Of a stretch of DNA of 13,531 nt, positions 7,430 through 13,473 are shown in pieces. A program made the position numbers and the translations under genes. The notes under the pieces were generated by a model. The model was not told where the DNA came from. It saw only the letters and a list, made by a program, of their open reading frames with translations, and searched no databases. The DNA is from CAZESH01 sp964514665 (GTDB taxonomy: Bacteria > Bacillota > Bacilli > Paenibacillales > KCTC-25726), in the NCBI GenBank assembly GCA_964514665.1, contig CAZESH010000093.1:1-13531 (forward strand), read 5' to 3'. Position 1 is the stretch's first letter; each line of letters opens with the position of its first letter.

Positions 7430-8050
7430 TTAATTCGCGCTGATGTCAGCGAAGAACGATAGTGCAGCCGGATTCGGAAGTCCATTGAACTGATCGTAGT
7501 TGACGACCCGGCAGGAAATGGCGATCCGATATGAACCCGCAGGCAGGCTATCCGTTTCTATGGTGTATACGCGGATATTCTGCCAATTATAGGGGAATTG
7601 TTTCTTTTCTACTGCAATGCCGGTAATTGGATCCATGCTGCCCTCCTGAAGGAGTACCCCCAATGGTGCCGCAGAAATAATCTCCCCCGTGCCAGCGTTC
7701 ACAAGATCGACTTGCACCTGCAGCGCGTTGTCGGCAAAAACGGCCATGTTGACCGTAAAATGGGTTGCTTGCTGGAAGGCATGGGAGGAAGAAACCGCCG
7801 CCAATCCAAGGCTTTGTCCCGAGTATGTGGTATCTGTCCATACATACGTCGGATTCTGAGGAGCGGGATTAAACTGCAAGAAACTGACATTGTCGTTGGT
7901 GAAGCGCTCCAGTTTCTGCCACGTCGGGGTTCGGGGAAATTCCACTGCCGCCGTTCCGCTTCCCGAAATGGCCGCTGCCAAAGCTTCTTCTCTCGTGTTT
8001 GCAACATAAACATTTGCAGGACTGCTTACAATCCTTTCTAATAATGCCAT
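7430..8050 (-). CDS. Single-domain paralogue of the beta-helix protein N-terminus, function unknown
   Basis: This 206-residue protein is collinear with residues 1-205 of the downstream beta-helix protein and ends exactly where that protein's extra module begins (ADISAN against ADVSAVLTG). Shared blocks include MALLERI, PANVY, FTNDN, FADNALQ, GVLLQ and QFPYNWQNIR. The composition is low in Cys and rich in Ala, Val, Asn and aromatic residues, as in beta-sandwich folds. There is no signal peptide. The upstream ATG at 8059 (adding MVL) falls inside GAAAGGATG, which is better read as the ribosome site for ATG 8050, nine nt further on. It is the first gene of a two-gene minus-strand operon. A TATAAT lies upstream on the minus strand (8084-8089), but no convincing -35 accompanies it. 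I do not recognise the family. Confidence 0.85.
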   Translation of the reverse strand: MALLERIVSSPANVYVANTREEALAAAISGSGTAAVEFPRTPTWQKLERFTNDNVSFLQFNPAPQNPTYVWTDTTYSGQSLGLAAVSSSHAFQQATHFTVNMAVFADNALQVQVDLVNAGTGEIISAAPLGVLLQEGSMDPITGIAVEKKQFPYNWQNIRVYTIETDSLPAGSYRIAISCRVVNYDQFNGLPNPAALSFFADISAN

Positions 8051-8239
8051 TAGAACCATCCTTTCCCGTTATAAATTCCATTAATTATATTCAGGCAAAT
8101 CCCAATGGATTGGACAAATATCTTGCTTTCCCGAATCATTTGATCGTTATTGGTTGTTTTCTCCAGTATAATTGTCCGAAAAAATTCAATGCTAATGATG
8201 GAATGCAGGATAAACTTAAATTGAATGGAGGATGGCAAT

Positions 8240-8995
8240 TTGAAACAGCATGTTCTAAAACTTACCGTCATTGGTGCCTTGGCCTTGACTTCACTTACGG
8301 CATGCATGAATAATCGGGATGGCGTCGGCACGACCGATCAAGTCAGGAATCAAAGTGTGCGGCCGTACGGCAACGGTGCCGACCGGCTGGGCATGAACCG
8401 TTGGGACAATCCGCGCGGAACCAATTTTACAAGCCGTCATAACAATACGCGGATGGAAATGAGCCAGGACATCGCCGATCGCATTGCGGCCATGGGGGAT
8501 GTGGATTCGGCTTACGTCCTGTTGACGGATAAGAACGCATACGTAGGGGTGGTCTTGAATAATAACAACAGAAACGCCTTGGGAACAAGAGGCAATATGA
8601 ACATGACCACACCCAACGGTAATTTGGGGACAAACGGGAATATGAACCGCGGCACGACAAATCGACCTTACACCGGCTTTGGCGCTGCCTTGAACGAAAG
8701 GGAAACGGGAATGAACGGCACCGCCGCGAATGATATTCCGGAATCGGTCAAAACCCGCATTTCCGGTGTAGTCAAATCGATGCATCCCGGTGTCCGCAAT
8801 GTGTTTATTTCAGCCGATCCCGGATTTGTTGACCGGCTTAACGGATACTCCGTGCAGTTTCGAAACGGCAAGCCGATCCGCGGCATGATACTTGAATTCA
8901 ACAATATGGTTCAGCGCATGTTTCCGGACCGGGTGAGAACAGACGTAAACCGCCCGGACATTCCCAATCCGAACCCGGTAAGGGGCACCCGCTAA
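8240..8995 (+). CDS. YhcN/YlaJ-family spore lipoprotein
   Basis: The 251-residue protein has a lipoprotein signal peptide: MKQHVLKLTVIGALALTSLTAC with lipobox LTAC, giving a lipidated Cys22. The YhcN/YlaJ homology is split. MSQDIADRIAAMGDVDSAYVL to YVGVVLNNN lies at about 74-110, and IPESVKTRISGVVKSMHPGVRNVFISADP to MVQRMFPDR at about 167-231. Between them, about 108-150 is an Asn/Gly/Thr-rich low-complexity insert. Members of this family in Bacillus are forespore-expressed membrane lipoproteins tied to spore coat or germination, so an inner-spore-membrane location is likely. TTG at 8240 is chosen because GGAGG ends 8 nt upstream and the lipoprotein signal begins there; an in-frame ATG at 8225 is too close to that site. 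It is divergent from the paralogue operon, and a hairpin follows the stop. Confidence 0.88.
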   Translation: MKQHVLKLTVIGALALTSLTACMNNRDGVGTTDQVRNQSVRPYGNGADRLGMNRWDNPRGTNFTSRHNNTRMEMSQDIADRIAAMGDVDSAYVLLTDKNAYVGVVLNNNNRNALGTRGNMNMTTPNGNLGTNGNMNRGTTNRPYTGFGAALNERETGMNGTAANDIPESVKTRISGVVKSMHPGVRNVFISADPGFVDRLNGYSVQFRNGKPIRGMILEFNNMVQRMFPDRVRTDVNRPDIPNPNPVRGTR

Positions 8996-9006
8996 TTTAC
9001 TGTAAA

Positions 9007-9043
9007 AATAAAGGTCCGGGAAATAGCTTCCCAGACCTTTATT
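9007..9043 (+). terminator. Hairpin terminator after the YhcN-like gene
   Basis: AATAAAGGTC (9007-9016) pairs with GACCTTTATT (9034-9043), and after one mismatch GGGAA (9018-9022) pairs with TTCCC (9028-9032), around a 5-nt loop. The 3' arm is U-rich but is followed by a mixed AT tract, not a clean U-run. On the other strand the stem runs into TTTTAC, so it could work in both directions. Confidence 0.7.
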
Positions 9044-9080
9044 AGTGCTTATTTTATGCCCATTTTTTTTCGGATACATC

Positions 9081-9108
9081 ACCACTTGTCGCTGCCCTTC
9101 ATATTATA
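9081..9108 (+). promoter_or_regulatory. Sigma-K-like promoter of gerE
   Basis: CATATTATA (9100-9108) is an exact match to the sigma-K -10 consensus CATANNNTA, and an AC dinucleotide (9081-9082) lies 17 bp upstream, as expected for the short -35 element. The leader to the ribosome site is about 40 nt. In B. subtilis gerE is transcribed by sigma-K in the mother cell, so sequence and context agree. Confidence 0.72.
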
Positions 9109-9170
9109 AAATTGACTGTATCCCTTAACCTTTTAATACAACACAGCCCGAGCAAGGAGGGGTGACACTC

Positions 9171-9395
9171 TTGAAGGGTAGTGACCACAAAAGTAAATTT
9201 TTATTAACCAATCGAGAACGTGAAGTCTTCGAGCTGTTGGTACAAGACAAAACAACAAAGGAGATTGCGCAGCAGCTTTTCATCAGCGAAAAGACGGTAC
9301 GTAATCATATCTCCAATGTGATGCAAAAGTTAAACGTCAAAGGTCGTTCGCAAGCAGTAGTCGAGCTTATCAGGCTTGGGGAGTTAAAAATTTAA
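9171..9395 (+). CDS. gerE: Spore-coat transcription regulator GerE
   Basis: GerE is the LuxR/FixJ-type DNA-binding protein that acts last in the mother-cell cascade, turning on late coat genes and damping others. The 74-residue product consists only of the four-helix LuxR C-terminal domain. LTNREREVFELLVQDKTTKE and EIAQQLFISEKTVRNHISNV (to about residue 50) cover the helix-turn-helix, and KGRSQAVVEL forms the dimer helix. It is almost identical to B. subtilis GerE as I remember it, and equal in length when the TTG at 9171 is used. The GTG at 9162 is one nt from the AAGGAGG ribosome site and cannot be the start; TTG is 10 nt away. A sigma-K-type promoter and a downstream hairpin with a U-run suggest a monocistronic gene. 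Confidence 0.96.
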   Translation: MKGSDHKSKFLLTNREREVFELLVQDKTTKEIAQQLFISEKTVRNHISNVMQKLNVKGRSQAVVELIRLGELKI

Positions 9396-9420
9396 CCATG
9401 CTTAGAAATTGCATCCTTCA

Positions 9421-9468
9421 AACCTTCTTTTTATTTCTGCGGCAGCGGGAATAATCAGAAGGTTTTTT
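9421..9468 (+). terminator. Probable intrinsic terminator of gerE
   Basis: AACCTTCT (9421-9428) and AGAAGGTT (9457-9464) form an 8-bp stem around a 28-nt loop, and the 3' arm continues into six T (9463-9468). The loop is longer than usual, which lowers confidence, but the position 26 nt after the gerE stop and the U-run fit. Confidence 0.6.
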
Positions 9469-9471
9469 GAG

Positions 9472-9505
9472 TCCGATGAAAGCAGTCGGATCGAGCTTCA
9501 TCGGA
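9472..9505. repeat. Second dyad between gerE and the convergent gene
   Basis: TCCGATGAA (9472-9480) and TTCATCGGA (9497-9505) form a perfect 9-bp inverted repeat, extendable by a GC pair with one bulged A. It has no U-run on either strand. It may be a weak terminator for the minus-strand gene that ends at 9519, or a transcript-end stabiliser. Confidence 0.45.
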
Positions 9506-9518
9506 GGATCATCGGGGC

Positions 9519-9812
9519 TTAAAGTCCTGACGGCTCAACATAAGGCTTACCCTGTTCATCCAGCAGCAACTTCAAGGAGGGATTGTTGGCCAGCTTGACG
9601 TTGCACAGCTTGAGCAGCCGTTCATCGACTTCGATCAGTTCCCAGTCGTGTTTGTTTGCTGCATTCATCTCATCAAGGAAGCTTTCACGTTCTTGTTCGG
9701 CCTCCTCTCCGTCATCCCAATACTTCGTCCCGTAATAGTACAGGTTGTATATATTTTTTAATGTGGTCGTGAACACTTCATCTGATTCGCGGTGCTTCAA
9801 AATAAACGGCAT
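9519..9812 (-). CDS. Small acidic protein of unknown function
   Basis: This is a 97-residue protein I do not recognise. It starts MPFILKHRESDEVFTTTLKN, followed by an aromatic stretch NIYNLYYYGTKYWDD, an acidic segment GEEAEQERESFLDEMNAAN and a C-terminal part with NNPSLKLLLDEQGKPYVEP. There is no signal peptide, membrane span or Cys pair (one Cys). The ATG has AGGAG eight nt upstream, and a TATAAT -10 box lies 31 nt above the start. These, together with ordinary protein-like composition, support a real cytoplasmic gene. It is convergent with gerE and divergent from the methyltransferase gene. Its tyrosine-rich core suggests a compact single domain; no function can be assigned. Confidence 0.75.
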   Translation of the reverse strand: MPFILKHRESDEVFTTTLKNIYNLYYYGTKYWDDGEEAEQERESFLDEMNAANKHDWELIEVDERLLKLCNVKLANNPSLKLLLDEQGKPYVEPSGL

Positions 9813-9842
9813 GTACTCATCTCCTGCTTCGATAATGGCTAC

Positions 9843-9848
9843 ATTATA
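9843..9848 (-). promoter_or_regulatory. Candidate -10 box for the small acidic protein gene
   Basis: The minus strand reads TATAAT (plus ATTATA), preceded by CATGG, 31 nt upstream of the ATG. No good TTGACA-like -35 lies at 16-18 bp, so only the -10 is supported. Confidence 0.4.
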
Positions 9849-9882
9849 CCATGTTTCTCCTTTTGCGTAACAGGAGTGCGCG

Positions 9883-9911
9883 TTGTCCGGAGATAGTGAA
9901 AAAGGTACAAT
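9883..9911 (+). promoter_or_regulatory. Sigma-A-like promoter of the methyltransferase/hydrolase pair
   Basis: TTGTCC (9883-9888), a 17-bp spacer and TACAAT (9906-9911) make a reasonable sigma-A promoter. The predicted transcript start near 9918 lies beyond the GTG at 9917, which favours the ATG at 9950 as the methyltransferase start. Confidence 0.6.
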
Positions 9912-9949
9912 AGGAAGTGTCGATTATGGGAGCAGGGGGACAAAGTACA

Positions 9950-10690
9950 ATGGAGAAATGGTATGAAGAAAGCTTCAAGGAAGATTACTTGATTGTATAT
10001 AAGCACCGCGATATTCAGGGAGCCAAAGAGGAAGTCCGGGCGATGGCGAATTGGCTTGAACTGCCGCAGCAAGCTGACGTGCTTGATTTGTGCTGCGGCA
10101 TGGGACGGCATTCACTGGCATTGAATTCCTTTGGCTATAAGGTGACGGGCGTTGATTTGTCGGAAGTGCTGCTGGCCGAGGCCAAACGTCTGGACAGCGG
10201 AGGCGACGTGCGCTGGGTGCATGGGGATATGCGCGATGTCCCTCTGGATGAATCGTTCGACGCAGTCGTCAATTTGTTCACTTCCTTCGGCTATTTTGAC
10301 GAGGATGAAGAAAGCTTCCGCGTCATAACAGAAATCGAACGACTGCTGAAGGACGGGGGGAAATTCATCATCGATTACTTAAATCCGGCTTATGTCGCAA
10401 GCCGCTTGAATCCTTATTCCGAACGCAAGCAGGACGGCCTGTTGATTCAGGAAAGCAGGAGCATCGAGGACGGTTTTGTGCGCAAGCGGATTACCGTCAA
10501 GGATTCCCGCGGGGAAGACAGGAGCTACCTGGAGCAGGTGCGGCTTTTTGGGTTGGAGGAGTTCCGGGCGATGATCGCTCGCTGTGCGCTGCGAATCGAG
10601 CACGTATACGGCGGCTATGATGGTTCCGACTATGGGCCCGATTCTCCTCGTTTGATCCTGGTTGGACATAAACAAGGAGGAGAGCAATGA
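9950..10690 (+). CDS. Class I SAM-dependent methyltransferase
   Basis: The 246-residue protein transfers a methyl group from S-adenosylmethionine to an unknown small-molecule or protein substrate. It shows the class I fold in order: motif I VLDLCCGMGRHSLAL (44-58), the acidic end of strand 2 in VTGVDLS (Asp69), GDMRDVPL (92-99), strand 4 FDAVVNLFTSFGYF (103-116), and RLLKDGGKFIIDYL (131-144). The C-terminal third (about 150-246) is variable and probably binds substrate. ATG 9950 has AGGGGG about 10 nt upstream and begins MEKWYEESF; in-frame GTG 9917 and ATG 9926 lack a ribosome site. Its stop overlaps the start of the hydrolase gene as ATGA, so the two are translationally coupled. The fold is certain; the substrate is not. 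Confidence 0.88.
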   Translation: MEKWYEESFKEDYLIVYKHRDIQGAKEEVRAMANWLELPQQADVLDLCCGMGRHSLALNSFGYKVTGVDLSEVLLAEAKRLDSGGDVRWVHGDMRDVPLDESFDAVVNLFTSFGYFDEDEESFRVITEIERLLKDGGKFIIDYLNPAYVASRLNPYSERKQDGLLIQESRSIEDGFVRKRITVKDSRGEDRSYLEQVRLFGLEEFRAMIARCALRIEHVYGGYDGSDYGPDSPRLILVGHKQGGEQ

Positions 10691-11658
10691 AGTCGAGCAT
10701 TGTACGGATTTCCGAAGAGATTATGCAAGTCAAGGTTCCGCTGCCGTTTCCCCTGCGCTGGGTCAACAGCTATCTGCTGCGGGGAACGGACGGATGGACG
10801 CTGCTTGATCCCGGCATACATACACAAGAAGCGGTGCAATTTTGGCAATCGGGGCTGAAACACGCCGGTATAGCGCTCAGTGAAATCCGTCAAATCGTGC
10901 TGACCCATCACCATCCCGATCATTACGGCTTGTCCGGGTGGTTTCAACAGCAATGCGAAGTTCCCGTGCTGATCTCAAGAAGCGGACTTGAACAAACGGA
11001 GCTCTTGTGGGGCGAGCGGCGCACGCTGACCGACGCGCTCATGGATGTATTTATAAAAAACGGTTTGGAGGCAGGCGAGACGGGTCCGATGCGCGAGCAT
11101 ATGGAAGCCTTTATCCCTTTGGTTTCACCGCCTCCGCAGTTGACTGTCGTTGATCATGGACAGAGGGTCGATCTCGGCATCCTCGATTGCATGGCCATAG
11201 AAACGGCCGGACATGCCAAAGGGCATCTCAGCTTTTGGCATGAAAGCGGACAAAAGCTGTTCTGCGGCGATCATCTGCTGCCGCAAATTTCTCCGAACAT
11301 TTCCTTCCTGCCGGGCATCGATGATAATCCGCTGGCCTCTTTTTTGGATGGTTTGCAGTTGCTTGCAGAGCTTCCCTCCCGGGAGGTTTACCCGGGACAC
11401 CGCGAGCCTTTCGCTGACGCGGCGGGAAGGGCAAGGGAGCTTGCGGCGCACCATGAAGAGAGGCTGGATCGTTTTCTTTCTTTGATGGATACGCCGAAGA
11501 CAGCCTACACGCTCTGCCGTGAAATGTTCGGTTCCCGTTTGTCGCTGCATCAGCTTCGTTTTGCCTTGGCGGAAACGATTGCGCATTTGGTTTACCTCGA
11601 GCAAAAAGGGTCGGCAATGCAGGAAGAAATCAGAGGGACGATTGTATACAGCCGTTAA
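10687..11658 (+). CDS. Metallo-beta-lactamase-fold hydrolase with a C-terminal helical domain
   Basis: This 323-residue MBL-fold enzyme keeps the full set of metal ligands: His74, His76, Asp78 and His79 in LTHHHPDHYG, His176 in ETAGHAKGHLSFW, Asp195 in LFCGDHLLP and His238 in VYPGHREPF. A dinuclear zinc or similar site is therefore expected, as in glyoxalase-II-like and LACTB2-like hydrolases. Residues about 250-323 (HHEERLDRFLSLM, TAYTLCREMFG, ALAETIAHLVYLEQKG) resemble the winged-helix tail found in LACTB2-like members. There is no signal peptide. The AAGGAGG-like site ends just before the ATG, which overlaps the methyltransferase stop by 4 nt. It converges on the pgpA-like gene, sharing TTAA at the stops. 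The substrate is unknown; thioesters or phosphodiesters are usual for the family. Confidence 0.9.
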   Translation: MKSSIVRISEEIMQVKVPLPFPLRWVNSYLLRGTDGWTLLDPGIHTQEAVQFWQSGLKHAGIALSEIRQIVLTHHHPDHYGLSGWFQQQCEVPVLISRSGLEQTELLWGERRTLTDALMDVFIKNGLEAGETGPMREHMEAFIPLVSPPPQLTVVDHGQRVDLGILDCMAIETAGHAKGHLSFWHESGQKLFCGDHLLPQISPNISFLPGIDDNPLASFLDGLQLLAELPSREVYPGHREPFADAAGRARELAAHHEERLDRFLSLMDTPKTAYTLCREMFGSRLSLHQLRFALAETIAHLVYLEQKGSAMQEEIRGTIVYSR

Positions 11659-12182
11659 TCCTCGTCTTCAGTAATGCCTTCTTCGATCGATGCCTGCTTG
11701 CGGTGTGCGATGCGGCTGCTGGCTGAAGCCGCAATCGCCCCTACGATGTCGTCCAGAAATGTATGGATATGAGGGCCTGATTTGTCGTTTAATTTTTTTA
11801 ATATGCCCGGCTTCAGCTTGTCGACATAGCCAAAGTTGGTCAAACCGATACTGCCGTATACGTTGACGATGGAAAGCGCCAAAATTTCATCGCAGCCGTA
11901 TAAGCCCTCGTCATGCCGGATCATATCCAACAGCGGCGGCAGCAAAGCATGCTGCTCGGCTAACAAATCCATTTGAATTCCCGTTAACACGGCATTCTGC
12001 ACCTCGCGCTTTGACAGCACTCTTTCTACATTCTGAATGCATTCCTCCATGGTTAATTCCGCAATGTAATCCTTCTGCAGTAAATAAACCAATTCGGCAA
12101 TATCCGTTATGGCGACTCCCCTTTTCATCAGCCAATCCCGGGTGGCGAGGGCGACTTTTTTGCTGTTCAATTGGTAGCTCAT
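11655..12182 (-). CDS. pgpA: YutG / phosphatidylglycerophosphatase A-family protein
   Basis: The 175-residue protein strongly resembles B. subtilis YutG, a PgpA-family member. Conserved blocks are DIAELVYLLQKDY (27-39), MEECIQNVERVLSKREVQNA (45-64), DEGLYGCDEILALSIVNVYG (91-110), SIGLTNFGYVDKLKPG (111-126) and TFLDDIVGAIAASASSRIAH (141-160). The last block holds acidic pairs that in PgpA proteins are thought to bind metal. PgpA dephosphorylates phosphatidylglycerophosphate in phospholipid synthesis; whether the YutG branch does so is less certain. Unlike E. coli PgpA it shows few clear membrane spans and has an N-terminal part (1-90) of its own. A short acidic tail ends the protein. The ATG has AGGAGG seven nt upstream. 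Its stop overlaps the convergent hydrolase gene by 4 nt. An 18-bp dyad lies upstream. Confidence 0.88.
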   Translation of the reverse strand: MSYQLNSKKVALATRDWLMKRGVAITDIAELVYLLQKDYIAELTMEECIQNVERVLSKREVQNAVLTGIQMDLLAEQHALLPPLLDMIRHDEGLYGCDEILALSIVNVYGSIGLTNFGYVDKLKPGILKKLNDKSGPHIHTFLDDIVGAIAASASSRIAHRKQASIEEGITEDED

Positions 12183-12228
12183 AGCTTTCCTCCTAAATGT
12201 TGGACTCGCATTATGCAGACATTCTATT

Positions 12229-12246
12229 TGTTCAAATCATTGAACA
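12229..12246. promoter_or_regulatory. Dyad upstream of pgpA, possible operator
   Basis: TGTTCAA (12229-12235) and TTGAACA (12240-12246) form a perfect 7-bp inverted repeat with a 4-bp spacer. It lies 46-64 bp above the pgpA start, in the range where a promoter should be; TAGAAT and CATAAT -10-like boxes follow it on the minus strand. The length and symmetry fit a dimeric repressor site, but no regulator is indicated. Confidence 0.35.
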
Positions 12247-12291
12247 CTTGCTTGCAATTGGCGGCGGCACGCACAAAAAAAGAGTGGACAA

Positions 12292-12345
12292 AAGTGGTTA
12301 TAAAATACGGAACGGCTCGTATACATAATACTACAATAACCACTT
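12292..12345. repeat. 10-bp perfect inverted repeat flanking the gerM promoter region
   Basis: AAGTGGTTAT (12292-12301) and ATAACCACTT (12336-12345) are exact reverse complements separated by 34 bp. The right arm is immediately followed by the GAGGAGG ribosome site of gerM. The AT-rich spacer includes GTATACAT, close to a sigma-E -10 element. The repeat could pair two operator half-sites across the promoter, or hide the ribosome site if the transcript starts upstream. Confidence 0.55.
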
Positions 12346-12360
12346 GAGGAGGAAAACGAT

Positions 12361-13419
12361 ATGGCACGATACAGATGGATTCGAGGGGTCGCGCTGGTTG
12401 GTCTCATCAGCTTGCCATTTTTGCTGGCGGGGTGCGGACTGTTCAAATCGGCAGATTCAAAACAGCAAATTGACCCGCCGCCGGCAGAGCAGGGAAGCAG
12501 CGGGCTGAACGACCAGACGATGAATCCAACTACTCAGGATACGTCCGCAAAGTCGGCAAAGATCACGTTGTATTTTAAAGATGCGAACGGTTATGTTGCA
12601 CCGGTTACGATGAATTTGCCGTTTGTACAGAGCATTGCCAAGGAAGCCCTGCAATATATGGTACAGGGCGGACCTGAAGAGGGCAACCTTCCTGCGGGCT
12701 TTACCGCCCTGCTTCCGAAAGGAACGATGATTAAAGGAATCAATCTCGACTTGAACCAGCAGCTGGCCGTCGTCAATTTTTCCAAGGAGTTTAGCCATTA
12801 CGACGCCAAGGACGAAAGAAAAATTCTTGAGGCGATCACCTGGACGCTGACCGGCTTCCCGAGCATTAACCAAGTGCAATTATGGGTAGAAGGTCAACCG
12901 CTGAAGGAAATGCCTGTAGCTCAAATGCCGCTCGATTCCCCGCTGACCCGTTCCATGGGCATTAATTTGGAGAGGACAGCCGGCATCGACTTCAGCCAAT
13001 CGACTCCGGTGACGCTTTACTTTGAAAATCAAACGGACGACAACTTTGATTATCTCGTACCGGTTACGCGCATGATTGCTCGTACGAACGATATTGCCTC
13101 GGCGACACTGGCACAATTGATCAAAGGTCCAAGTCAAGGCTCCAAGCTGCAGGGAGTAATCGCTGCGCAAACACAAGTATTGAAAGTCAAGGATGCAGAA
13201 GGCCTGGTTACCGTGAACCTCGGCGATCAGATACTGGGACTCGATCAGAAAGTGCCGGCGAAATCGCTGCAATCCGTGGTGCTTTCCTTAACGGAAAATA
13301 CGGGCGATTCGAAGGTACAGATCATGGTCAACGGCAGCGTGAAGGTCGATGCTTCCGATGCAACGAATTTAAGCCAGCCGGTAAGCAAGCCGGAGCATTT
13401 AAACCCTTATAAATTATAA
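12361..13419 (+). CDS. gerM: Spore germination lipoprotein GerM
   Basis: GerM is a lipoprotein needed for normal sporulation and germination; in B. subtilis it is made in the mother cell and linked to the engulfing-membrane complex around SpoIIIA/SpoIIQ. The 352-residue product has a lipoprotein signal, with basic RYRWIR, hydrophobic GVALVGLISLPF and lipobox LLAGC, giving lipidated Cys25. A disordered linker (about 27-65) is followed by two GerM domains. The first, about 67-183, contains ITLYFKDANGYVAPVTMNLP and LAVVNFSKEFSHY. The second, about 216-331, contains VTLYFENQTDDNFDYLVPVT and GLVTVNLGDQI. Both show the LYF...LVPV and (V)NF/NL patterns typical of the pair. GAGGAGG lies 8 nt before the ATG. 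Its usual neighbour in Bacillus, rph, is not visible; the remaining 112 nt contain no gene start, only palindromes. Confidence 0.95.
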   Translation: MARYRWIRGVALVGLISLPFLLAGCGLFKSADSKQQIDPPPAEQGSSGLNDQTMNPTTQDTSAKSAKITLYFKDANGYVAPVTMNLPFVQSIAKEALQYMVQGGPEEGNLPAGFTALLPKGTMIKGINLDLNQQLAVVNFSKEFSHYDAKDERKILEAITWTLTGFPSINQVQLWVEGQPLKEMPVAQMPLDSPLTRSMGINLERTAGIDFSQSTPVTLYFENQTDDNFDYLVPVTRMIARTNDIASATLAQLIKGPSQGSKLQGVIAAQTQVLKVKDAEGLVTVNLGDQILGLDQKVPAKSLQSVVLSLTENTGDSKVQIMVNGSVKVDASDATNLSQPVSKPEHLNPYKL

Positions 13420-13473
13420 TCGGGATACAGCATGATCTATTCATGAATTTTTCAATCTAAAAGGAGAGGGACT

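Noticed and set aside
8167..8172. TATAAT on the plus strand as a sigma-A promoter for the YhcN-like gene
   Set aside because: No -35 box at 16-18 bp; the nearest TTGA sequence is 21 bp away.
9917..9952. GTG 9917 or ATG 9926 as start of the methyltransferase
   Set aside because: Both sit at or before the predicted transcript start and lack a ribosome site; ATG 9950 is preceded by AGGGGG at proper spacing.
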